Below are positions 55,351-64,000 of a stretch of DNA of 64,000 nt, piece after piece. This stretch comes from Trametes villosa (Eukaryota; Basidiomycota; Agaricomycetes; Polyporales; Polyporaceae), in NCBI GenBank assembly GCA_002964805.2, contig PUDQ02000032.1, positions 62,001-126,000 on the forward strand, written 5' to 3'. The notes under the pieces were generated by a model. It did no database searches, was not told the DNA's origin, and saw only the letters and a program-made list of their open reading frames with translations. A program made the translations under genes and the position numbers. The first letter of the stretch is position 1, and every line of letters begins with the position of its first letter.

Positions 55351-56588
55351 ATGCCCGGACGTGTTATACGCTCCAACCGATATGCCGTCTTCCAACGAAA
55401 CCAGCTCTCCGCTCTCGCCATACTGACACGATGCGAGGTGAAGGTGCTCAAGGAACTGCGGCTGCTGCGCGCCTTGGTACGTTCCACAATGTACACTTCT
55501 TCCCCTGCCAATCTGCTAATGTTTGAACAGGGCTGGCAAGACGAGGGAATCGACGCCCACTTCAAATCGCAGCGCCAACGTTCCGACGCGGCTCCCATCG
55601 AGGCCCAGAACTTCTGGTTCGAGGGGATGATCGGCATCCTGCGGGAACTCGACGCCGCCGCCGCGTTCATACCCACCTCAGGCCCCTTCGAGTTCCTTGA
55701 CATCGGGTACGAAGATTTATCTCGCTGTGTCTCTTATGGAGCATGTCTGACCAGCCCTTCAGATGCGCACCTGGCGGATTCAGTACACACCTCCTCCGAA
55801 CGAACCCGCATGCGCGAGGCCTCGGCATATCTCTCCCCGAATCGCAGGGCGGGCACCCGCTCCTCCTCCCGCCGGAGTACGCGCCTCGCTACGAGTACGT
55901 CGAACAGGACCTGCTCGAGTACGACCTTTCTTCGGACTCGGAGTCGACGCCACCATCCAACCTCACTCACACTCTTCCCGACGCCTTCCTCGGCCGCTTC
56001 CAGCTCGTCCTTCTTGATGTAAACGCCCTACGCACCTATCACCCCTCGGAGAACGCGACGGAGCAGCCGTTGGCGTACCAGGCCCCCGGCAGCATCCTAC
56101 TCATCACCCAACTCATCATCGCGCTCGCCACCGTGGAGGCCGGCGGCACGCTTGTCTTGCGGCTGTCGCACCTCGAGTGCTCGCCCGCCGCGCAGATCTT
56201 GTACATGCTCGACACGATCTCGGACACCCTGGTCGTGCACAAGCCGCGCACGATGCACATGTCTCGCGCGTCCTTCTACACCGTCGCAAAGGGCGTCGGG
56301 GCTGGGGACCGCGCCGCGCTCAAGGACCGGTACCTCGCGGACCTCCGGGAGCTGTGGCTCGAGCTGCGCGCGGGGGGTGGACGCTGGTTGATCGAGAACG
56401 ACTTCGACTTCGTGGTCACCGCGGAGGAGATCCTCGACGGCGGGGGGTACCTCGACCGGCTGGTCGAGCTTGGGCGCTCGGTGTGGGCAGCGCAGGTGCA
56501 GGGTTTGCGCTCTTTGCTTCATAATAGGGGTACGCACGAGTTTGCTGCGCTTGCCGAGCTCTCGAGCTCTCGAGCAGCTGTAGCCTGA
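55351..56588 (+). CDS. FtsJ-like SAM-dependent methyltransferase, copy 2
   Basis: ATG at 55351 (MPGRVIRSNRYAVFQ). Exons 55351-55476, 55531-55706 and 55763-56588; 375 aa. Splicing creates FLDIG/CAPGGFS, the SAM-binding motif. Other shared blocks with copy 1: GLGISLPES, EQDLLEYD, LVLLDVNALRTY, GGTLVLRLSHLECSPAA, TFYAIAKG-like SFYTVAKGVG, VELGRSVWAAQVQGL. The strand that normally carries the catalytic Lys reads LVLRLSH here (Arg in place of Lys), and no SSE-type Glu is visible. So 2'-O-methyltransfer by the classical tetrad is doubtful, although SAM binding looks intact. It lies just upstream of four F-box genes in the same direction. Confidence 0.78.
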
Positions 56589-56931
56589 GCACGTTGCCGG
56601 GGGCTTTACCAGTGTATTAGTATCAAGTAGACTCGGAGAATAATGTATACGACCTATCATGAACAATCCTCCATGTATACTCTTGTGTGAATGCACTTAT
56701 TTGCTACACAGTCATCCCGTCACAATATCGTCAGTGCACGGCTCCGTAATGAACGTTACTGCGACCTGTGCTCGGCGACTGCGAGTGAAGCTGTACATGT
56801 TCGGCGCTAACTCTTTTCGCGTCTCCTCCGATCTTGTCTCCGTACACTCACCTTGCAGGTACACTCTGTGAGTACCATTCCAACTTCCCGGCATGCGAAA
56901 TCTGGAAGGTCTTTCCTAGTAGAACCCTACC
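56589..56931. other. Intergenic between FtsJ-like copy 2 and F-box gene 2
   Basis: About 340 bp; 3' flank and promoter. No gene seen. Confidence 0.55.
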
Positions 56932-58312
56932 ATGTCGCCAACTCTGCCGGTGGAGATCATTGAACACTGCATCATTTTCCTGCGCGGCGACATTCCCTCG
57001 CTCGCCGCCTGCTCGCTCACCTGCCGCGCACTACTGCCTGCCTCTCGCACTGGGATCTGGGATGAGGTCGAGCTGCCTATTGGCGAATCAGACGGGCCGG
57101 CAAATGCACGAGTCGCAGCCTTTTTGAAAATCTGCGACAAAAACTCCGCCATTGCGCCTTATGTTCGGTCGCTCGTGATACATCCACACAAATCCAACGT
57201 CGGCACAAATGTAAATTTCGACCGGATTCCTTGGGATCTGCTCGGCACCCGGCTCCCAGCGGTTCGCTCGATCCGCCTTCGACTTTTCAGACTGCGCCGC
57301 CTATACGACGTGATTACGCTAGTCCACCAACGACCCACACTCGAAGCGCTCTACTTGGAAGACATCGATACCTCCACGATGACCAGGGAAGTAACTCCAT
57401 GGCCCCATACCCCATCCCAACTACTGGAAGGGTTGGCTCTACGCACGCTGTCAATAATCGGGGGGTCAGTGAATGGCGCGGAGCTCTCACAGCTGGTGCT
57501 GTTCCTGGATCGCGCGCAAGTATACGGCCCGGTACTGGAGGCGCTCGACCTCTGCTCGTCCTTGGGCACGTCCCTCCAGGACGATTCGGTCGACCGCTGG
57601 CATTTTCCTGAACTGCCTCCTTTTGCGGCGTCTCTGCGCCATCTTGGAATTCTGCTCACCGATGTCTCTCATCATGGCGTAGCTGTGACGAATGGAGCCC
57701 GTAAGTCTCAACCTGCACCCCGGTCCCAGCATGTCTTTGCCATCCACCAACAGGCTCACCTCTTACACAGGCGAACATATTCAACGTGTCATCCAAAGAT
57801 TGCCGTCATGCAGCTCCCTGAGGTCGCTACGCCTCTGGTACGAGCATCGTACCCCGTCAGTTATAGCCGGGTTAGAGGAGCGAGTAATATCTAGGGTGCG
57901 GTCACGTCCCGATAGCATGCCCATGCCATTCTTTCTGGAGCTCCTCGCCGACGTGCTATCCACGCCCGGTCCCGCGCCGCTTCCACACCTCCAAATACTC
58001 TCCTTGGTATTCTCCTGTTGCCACCCGGCGTGGCTCATTTGTTTCCAGGCAGCTTTCGCTCGCCTCGCCTCAGCACTACTCGGGGATGCCAATGGCCTAA
58101 CGGGTGTGCGGGGAGCTCCGGGGCAGAGGTATCCGCGGTTCTCCCGCTTGGAAGTGCGCACGGTCTCCCTAGAGCTCATCGCGATCTTCTGGGGCGACAA
58201 CAAGCTGGCGGAAGAACGGCAGCAGCAGGAAACGGAAAGGAAGCGCCTCCTACAGTCCGTGTTTGCGCCATTTGTACAGGCGGGGGTAGCCGTCGAGATT
58301 ACGTGCGATTGA
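56932..58312 (+). CDS. F-box protein 2
   Basis: Exons 56932-57700 and 57771-58312, phase-1 intron gtaagt...acacag; 436 aa. The F-box (LPVEIIEHCIIFLRGDIPSL...LTCRALLP...EVELP) is at residues about 4-45. A leucine-rich repeat-like region follows (LPAVRSIRLRLF, RPTLEALYLEDI, ALRTLSIIGG, LEALDLCS, ASLRHLGILL), then exon 2 (EHIQRVIQRLPSCSSLRSLRLWY...FFLELLADVLSTPGP). It is closest in layout to F-box 1 and F-box 5. Likely a substrate receptor of an SCF ubiquitin ligase; target unknown. Confidence 0.85.
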
Positions 58313-58738
58313 TGTTCACGCGCTTCTAGGGCTTAGGAGGTACGTAATCCCTGTACACCATGAACACGCTTTTCTGATTAGGGCCAGGTCTGCGAAGAGG
58401 TCAAAGAGACCGCGAGGACAGGCCCACACCGAACGAGACGACAACGCCGTACTCAGGCTAGCACCGTGTCGGTACGCTCCACCCACGAAGCGCCATCGTC
58501 AAGTCCCAGCACTATCAGAACGGTAGTCAAGATGCCCGAACCTCTCCTCCCTACCGAGTCAAGGAAGCAAATAGTCGATCGTGGATTCCCTGCCTGCGAC
58601 GAAGCGTCTGTGGCTACTTAAAAAGCGCCGCCTGCACAGCTGGGATGCTCTTGCGGCACTACTCGCATCTTCCCTCCGCACTCACCCCCCGACCCCATCC
58701 CCCCCAGCGCACTCACCACCGGCTTCTACCTTCCCGCC
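58313..58738. other. Intergenic between F-box genes 2 and 3
   Basis: No gene seen. The last 60 bp before the next ATG are C-rich (cccccccgaccccatcccccc-type), a usual fungal leader composition. Confidence 0.5.
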
Positions 58739-60110
58739 ATGCTGCTCACTCTCCCCATCGAGATGCTCGACCATGCTGTCAGCCTCTTGGACGGAGACGT
58801 CACCTCTCTTGGAGCCTGCTCCCTCACTTGCCGTGCCCTCCTTCCTATCTGCCGCGTCTACCTCTGGCGTCACGTCGAGTTGCGCGTGGGCTACTCTAGC
58901 CCTTTTCGGTTCGGGGAGACTGTAGCGTTTCTGGAGCTTCTGCAAGATAACCTTGCCATTCCGCACTGCGTAAAATCGCTTGCTCTACGCCAAGCCGCAA
59001 TCGGCGACTACGATTTCAAGTTTCTGCCCGAAGATCGCATTTCCTGGCGCGTGCTGCTCGGCCGATTCCCTTCGCTCCGCACACTGCGCATGCGAAATTT
59101 CGGCGCGGACTGTCTCTACGACCTCGTCTCGATTGCGGGTGAATGTCCAACGTTGGAGGCACTCTATCTGAACATGCCTTGGATCGACGATCGTTATGGC
59201 ATCCTCGCACCTCCCCGACCCGTATGGCCCACTACGCGCGCGCGACCTAGTGCAGGAGCGAAGCATAGCCAATCCACCCAGTGGGGATTGCGCACGCTTT
59301 CGGTCGTGAACGCGATCGTCCCCTGCTCTGAGCTCTCACAACTGGTGTCGTTTCTCGAGCAATCGACGGACTACATATGCCTCGAGTCGCTCGACCTGAA
59401 GTGGCGAGTTCCATACGCAGGGACGTACCAGGACCCTAGGTTCCTCATCCGTCCGGGGCTCCCTGCCTTTGGCGCAACACTCCGCCATTTCGCGATCACG
59501 TTCAACGACGTCGGCGGCGAGTTCGCGATCGTCCCCGAAGGTCGTAAGTTGCCTTGCATCTCTGAGCACTGCTCTGCAACCCGGCTGACCTGTTTGACGA
59601 TTTACAGGTGCTCATATACGGCGTGTGTTATCCGCGCTGCATACATGCAGGTCACTACGATCTCTGTGTATCGACTACGACGACATAACAAGCCTCTCAA
59701 TCACGACGTTCCAGCTCATGCGCCGCCCATATGCATGGGGCCACACCCCCGCTCCCTTCTTCCTCGAGCTGCTCGCCGATACCCTCTTCGCCTCACCGCT
59801 CCTTCTCCTCGAGCGTCTCTCTTTGGACTTCAAGTGCCCGGCCCACTGGCTCGTCGCCTACGGGGCGGCTTTCGCTCGACTCGCGGACGCGCTGGTCGGG
59901 AACGCCCCTACCGGCGTCGCGAGGGGGCACCCGCTCTTCAGCCGTCTCGACGTGCGGACCACATTCGCGAGCGACACAGAGAGCGTGTGGGACAACGACG
60001 GGATGGAGGAGTACCGCGCGAAGCAGAGCGTAGAGAGGGAGACTCTGCTGCTTCCCATGTTCGACCGTTTCGTCCGTGCGGGGGTACACGTCGAGGTCGT
60101 CTGCGACTGA
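58739..60110 (+). CDS. F-box protein 3
   Basis: Exons 58739-59543 and 59608-60110, phase-1 intron gtaagt...tacag; 435 aa. The F-box is LPIEMLDHAVSLLDGDVTSLGACSLTCRALLP. The body keeps the family blocks (FPSLRTLRMRNF, CPTLEALYLNMP, GLRTLSVVNA, FLEQSTDYICLESLDL, FFLELLADTLFASP). It is the most divergent member: other copies have LRGDIPSLAAC where this has LDGDVTSLGAC. Ends in VRAGVHVEVVCD, the family C-terminus. Confidence 0.85.
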
Positions 60111-60424
60111 GCGTTCGGGTGCTTGGAGCCGTTCTTTGCGAAGTCTTCGAGGGTGATTGGTACGTGCGCCACCTATCATGTGGTACTTCTTATTGAATTG
60201 TACTTAGGGTGGCGTTGCACGGTACCGCCTCGTGCGCGCGCTGCGAAGTGGATGGAAAGTCCATACAAGGAGGATGGATCTCGCTCTTCGGCCTTCCCCC
60301 TTATAGAGTGCAGAATCTCAGAGCGATGCTCGCTTCGCCGCTGTCCGATGCTCTCCTCGCCCCTCGTTGCCGTGCCTACAGGCAAGTAGGAATATTCGTT
60401 GAGGAGGAGGAAGTCCTGAGAGCC
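60111..60424. other. Intergenic between F-box genes 3 and 4
   Basis: No gene seen; contains the 3' flank of F-box 3 and the promoter of F-box 4. Confidence 0.55.
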
Positions 60425-60435
60425 ATATATATATA
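60425..60435 (+). promoter_or_regulatory. TATA-like run of F-box gene 4
   Basis: ATATATATATA about 55-65 bp upstream of the ATG at 60489. A likely core promoter element. Confidence 0.45.
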
Positions 60436-60488
60436 GGACCGGTCTGAGGCGCCGCAGTCGTGCTGAAGCTGAGCGCTGACCCCCAATC

Positions 60489-61875
60489 ATGCCCCCACCA
60501 AACCTTCCTGTAGAAGCCGTCGAACACATCATCAGTTTCCTGCGCGAGGACGTCCCCTCCCTCGCCGCTTGTTCTCTCGCCGGCCATGCACTGCTGCCCA
60601 TCGCTCGCGCCGAACTCTGGCATGAGGTTGCGCTCTCCGTCGAACAAGACTGTTCGCCCAGTGCGCGCACCATCGCGCTTCTAGACCTACTCGCCCACAG
60701 CCCCGCCCTTGTACGCTACGTCCGCTCTCTCGTGCTACGTCCGCGTTCCACCGACAAGCGGGATCACCCGTACCTCGAGAGCGCAGCCTGGTACACGTTG
60801 AGCGCACCGTTCCCTTTGCTCCGTTCGCTGCACTTACGGAACTTCGACATCCGCTCCCTGTACGACGTGGTATCCATCATCCGCGCTCGGCCGGCGCTGG
60901 AGTCACTCTTCCTCGAGCAAGTCTCCATGGGGTTCAACGAGGCGCCCGCGTGGCCCCATCCGCCAACCCAAATGGTTGCAGGGCCTGCGGGCGCATACGG
61001 CCCACCACCGGTGTGGGCGCTGCGCAAGCTGTCCATTGTCGGAGGAACGATGCCCGGCGCGGAGGTCTCACGGTTGGCGCTGTTCCTGGAGAAAGCAAGC
61101 CAGTATACGCCGCTACAGTCGCTCGACCTCCGCTGCACCATAAAGCCCTGCGACCCTGCGTTGCCAGGCGACTTTCCGAGGGTTCCTGTCGCAGTCCCGC
61201 TCCGCTATCTCGGGATCACGCTGACCGACATCTACGACCAGGACATCGTCCAGGAAGGCCGTGAGTTCTTCCACCTCCCTGCGCGTATGCGTGCGCACGC
61301 GTTCAGTGGCTGATCTACCTTGTTTGCTAACAGGAGAGCACACACATCGCACCATCGGAGCCTTGCCGCGATATAGCGCGTCTCTGCGATCGTTATGCCT
61401 CCAGTACGATCGACGCACCGCGTACTTGATGAGCGCGTTCCGTGCCCAAGGCTCCAGCACGCCTCCCGAGCACACCCCGACGCCATTCTTCCTCGAGCTC
61501 CTTGCGGATGTGCTATCCATCTCAGACAGGCCGTCACTCCCGCTCCTCGAGAGCCTGACCTTGGACTTCCTCAGCCCTCCGACGTGGCTCGTAGGTTTCG
61601 AGGCAGCGTTCAATCGCCTCGCGGATGCGCTGGTCGGAGACGCGGTGGATGGCTCGGATGGCGCGCGGGAGGATGCGGTGAAAAGGTATCCGCGGTTCTC
61701 CCAGCTGGAGGTGCGGACATCCTCCCTCGCGATGTTCAACCAGTGGCTCGGGGGCAGGAAGGTGGAGGAGGAACCTGAGGCGTTGGAGACGGAAAAAGAG
61801 ACGCTGGTGCTGCCTATGCTAGTGCGTTTTGTCCGGGCTGGGGTGCATGTCGAGGTTCTGTGTAGCGCGACGTGA
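60489..61875 (+). CDS. F-box protein 4
   Basis: Exons 60489-61260 and 61334-61875, phase-1 intron gtgagt...acag; 437 aa. The F-box is LPVEAVEHIISFLREDVPSLAACSLAGHALLP. The repeat-like body includes FPLLRSLHLRNFDIRSLYDVVS, ALRKLSIVGGTMPGAEVSRL, LQSLDLRC and FFLELLADVLSISD, ending VRAGVHVEVLCSAT. Same intron site as its neighbours. Role as for the other copies. Confidence 0.85.
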
Positions 61876-62315
61876 GAGTGGGTCGGCGGGGTGACCCAAG
61901 CTGTGTGCCGCATTTGGGTGTCCGGCAGGTGCAAGGCCCGCGCAGTTTGTCTTACTTTTCACGGGTTTATTGGACAGTTTCAGCTTGCAGGCTGTGAGGC
62001 GAACCCACGGTACCGGAGACTTTATGCGAATACCGTGACTATCTTGACGCAGATGTACTTACCAGACAACGCTGGACTGAGGTTGGTGCGGATGTAGTAT
62101 GCAGGAGTCGCCGGAAGTCGGGCCGATCCCAGACTGACGCTACCGGGCGCTTTTCCTCGCGCCTACTCTTCTCCTCGTAACTTACGTTCATGTAGCAGCT
62201 CAAGTTTGTAAACACTTTCGACATACACGACGTGCACATCTTTCTGGACTCCTGACATTCTGGCCTCGAAAAAGCGAATTCACCAAGCCATCGCCGCGCA
62301 TTACTTCTCCCCACC
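61876..62315. other. Intergenic between F-box genes 4 and 5
   Basis: About 440 bp, no gene seen. The short plus-strand frame at 61891-62097 has no support. Confidence 0.55.
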
Positions 62316-63713
62316 ATGTCGCCAACACTTCCGGTGGAGATCATCGAACACACCGTCGGGTTCCTGCGCGGCGACATTCCCTCACTCGCAGCCTGCTCAC
62401 TCACTTGCTCTACGCTGCTTCCCGCGTGCCGCTCTGTACTGTGGTATGAAGTCGGGCTGCCCCTACAAAGGGACGGTTCACCAGGTTCGCGTAGTACGGC
62501 TTTCCTCGGAGTGCTGAACAGCAGCCCCTCCATCGCGCCCCACGTCCGCTCGCTTGTGGTGTATCCGCTTGGGTCTAGGTCACTTGGGACGGTGCGTTTC
62601 AGTCGATCGACCTGCGAGGAACTGAGCGCACAACTACCCGCACTTCGCTCGATGCGCATCCGTCTCTTCTGCGTGCGGTCGCTGTACGAAGTGCTGTCGC
62701 TCGCATTGGAGCGGCCCACGCTGGAAGCGATCTACCTTGAAGAGGTCAGCACCGCCCTCAACTATGGCGAGGTGCAACCATGGCCTCGCCCGGCGGCCGA
62801 CTCTACCACGATCGCTACCAGCGGGCGAATGTCCTGGGCCTTGCGCACTCTGTCGATTACCGGAGGCCGAGTCTGCGCGGAGCTTCAAGAGCTGTTACTG
62901 TTTCTCGGACGAATGCTGGTTCATGCACCGACACTGGACGCGCTCGACCTCTGCTCGGTAGGCTCGACGCTCGAGGACATCGCGGCGCCCACCGCCTTCC
63001 CTGAAATTCCCTCCTTCGGGCCATCTCTGCGGCACTTTGGAATAGCTCTCTGTGACGTCTCTGAGACCGCCCTGGGCAACGCAGGCCGTAAGTCCCATAC
63101 CTCCCACACCACTCCATTTGGCACGCGATCCGCACACCAGTACTCACACCGATTTGTCCACACAGGCCTGCACATGCAACGTATCGTCCCAGGCTTGTCC
63201 CTCTGCGCCTCCCTCCGGTCGTTACGCCTCTCGTACCAGCACCACACGGCGCACCCACTGCAGGAATTGAGCGCGCACGTGTTTCAGATGCTAGAGCTGC
63301 CGCCCGCGGAGTCCATGCCTATGCCGTTCTTCTTGGATCTGCTTGTGGACGTCCTCTCCGCGCCCGGCCCGCCGCCGTTCCCTCACCTCGAAAGCCTCTC
63401 GCTCGTCTTTACCAGCACCCCGCCAGGTTGGCTCGGGGGTTTTGAGGCGTCTTTCGCTCGCCTCGCGAAGGTGCTCGTCGGTGACGCCGACAGTGGGACC
63501 GCTGCGGGCGAGGTTCCGGGGGAGAGGAGGTACCCGCGTTTCTCCCGCTTGGAAGTCCGCACGGACACGCTGGAACTGGTCAGGTTTATGTGGGGCCATG
63601 AGATGATGAATGCGCAGCGGAAGAAGCAGAAGATAGACGGCGAGGTCCTCCTGCTACCGATGCTCGCGGGATTCGTACGCGCGGGAGTGTGTGTCGAGGT
63701 TGCGTGCGAGTGA
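62316..63713 (+). CDS. F-box protein 5
   Basis: Exons 62316-63087 and 63166-63713; 439 aa. The phase-1 intron (63088-63165, gtaagt...acacag) is 78 bp and has no stop, so the unspliced frame also stays open (465 aa). The homologues and strong splice sites argue that it is removed. The F-box is LPVEIIEHTVGFLRGDIPSLAACSLTCSTLLP. The body has LPALRSMRIRLFCVRSLYEVLSLALERPTLEAIYLEEV, ALRTLSITGG, LDALDLCS and FFLDLLVDVLSAPGPPPFPHL. Confidence 0.85.
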   Translation: MSPTLPVEIIEHTVGFLRGDIPSLAACSLTCSTLLPACRSVLWYEVGLPLQRDGSPGSRSTAFLGVLNSSPSIAPHVRSLVVYPLGSRSLGTVRFSRSTCEELSAQLPALRSMRIRLFCVRSLYEVLSLALERPTLEAIYLEEVSTALNYGEVQPWPRPAADSTTIATSGRMSWALRTLSITGGRVCAELQELLLFLGRMLVHAPTLDALDLCSVGSTLEDIAAPTAFPEIPSFGPSLRHFGIALCDVSETALGNAGRKSHTSHTTPFGTRSAHQYSHRFVHTGLHMQRIVPGLSLCASLRSLRLSYQHHTAHPLQELSAHVFQMLELPPAESMPMPFFLDLLVDVLSAPGPPPFPHLESLSLVFTSTPPGWLGGFEASFARLAKVLVGDADSGTAAGEVPGERRYPRFSRLEVRTDTLELVRFMWGHEMMNAQRKKQKIDGEVLLLPMLAGFVRAGVCVEVACE

Positions 63714-64000
63714 AACATCTTGCCGTTGTAGGCGCAGTAGGTATGTGATGTTCACTGGACTCAGAAGTGGTCGACGCACGCTTACACCTCTGCCTGTCCT
63801 GTATAGACGAAGAACACATGCTTCGGACGAATGAAGCTATGGCTCAAATCCGCAGTGTAAACTAAGAAGGGAGCCTATCGGATGCGCAGGTGATCAACAG
63901 CATCGCCGATGCCTGCGCGTTTTCTACAGGCTATTTTATGCATGGTCGTTCAGGCGGATCCGAGTTGAAGTTCACGTTCAAACTTCATAGAAAGGCTGTT
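63714..64000. other. 3' flank of F-box gene 5 to the window end
   Basis: No gene seen. Confidence 0.5.

Overview
The window is nuclear DNA of a filamentous basidiomycete, most likely a wood-decay Agaricomycete of the polypore type. The base composition is GC-rich, introns are short (about 50-75 bp) with GTRNGT donors, and the gene content is typical of that group: a Con-6 protein, BED-finger hAT transposases, a Ty3/Gypsy chromovirus, a SWIM-finger transposase remnant, a large DDE transposase gene and an expanded F-box family. The species cannot be fixed from sequence alone. No tRNA, rRNA or CRISPR array was seen.

Layout. At 0-2.3 kb lie the 5' part of a Con-6 gene (minus) and a SWIM zinc-finger gene (minus) that looks like the tail of a MULE-type transposase. 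From 2.3 to 24.7 kb is a nest of mobile DNA. hAT element 1 (2292-9715) abuts the 3' end of a minus-strand Ty3/Gypsy chromovirus (9716 to about 24650). That chromovirus is split in its protease region by hAT element 2 (13320-20988), which has an 18-bp terminal inverted repeat and a perfect 8-bp target duplication. Each hAT element carries two head-to-head genes: a canonical hAT transposase on the minus strand and an unfamiliar gene on the plus strand. The two unfamiliar genes share a conserved core and identical intron positions. This two-gene hAT architecture is the best candidate for an undescribed system here.

At 25.4-32.5 kb is one very large multi-exon gene for a disordered Pro/Ala/Ser-rich protein with a hydrophobic C-terminus. 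It carries two apparent lesions: a 28-bp tandem duplication that shifts the frame, and an upstream in-frame TGA. At 33.7-36.8 kb are a divergent FtsJ-like methyltransferase gene and an F-box gene (both minus). From 37 to 48 kb the DNA is gene-poor, with one supported two-exon gene (40.6-41.9 kb, minus) and a diverged inverted duplication at about 37.5-38.3 and 46.5-47.3 kb.

At 48.6-54.8 kb an unknown two-exon gene is followed by a large, apparently intact DDE transposase gene. The pair may be a second kind of two-gene transposon, bounded by weak inverted repeats. From 55.3 to 63.7 kb are a second FtsJ-like gene and a tandem array of four F-box paralogues, all plus strand and all with one intron at the same site and phase. 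With the minus-strand copies at 34-37 kb they form a dispersed FtsJ/F-box paralogue cluster. Exon coordinates come from reading splice signals and frames by eye and were not checked against transcripts.
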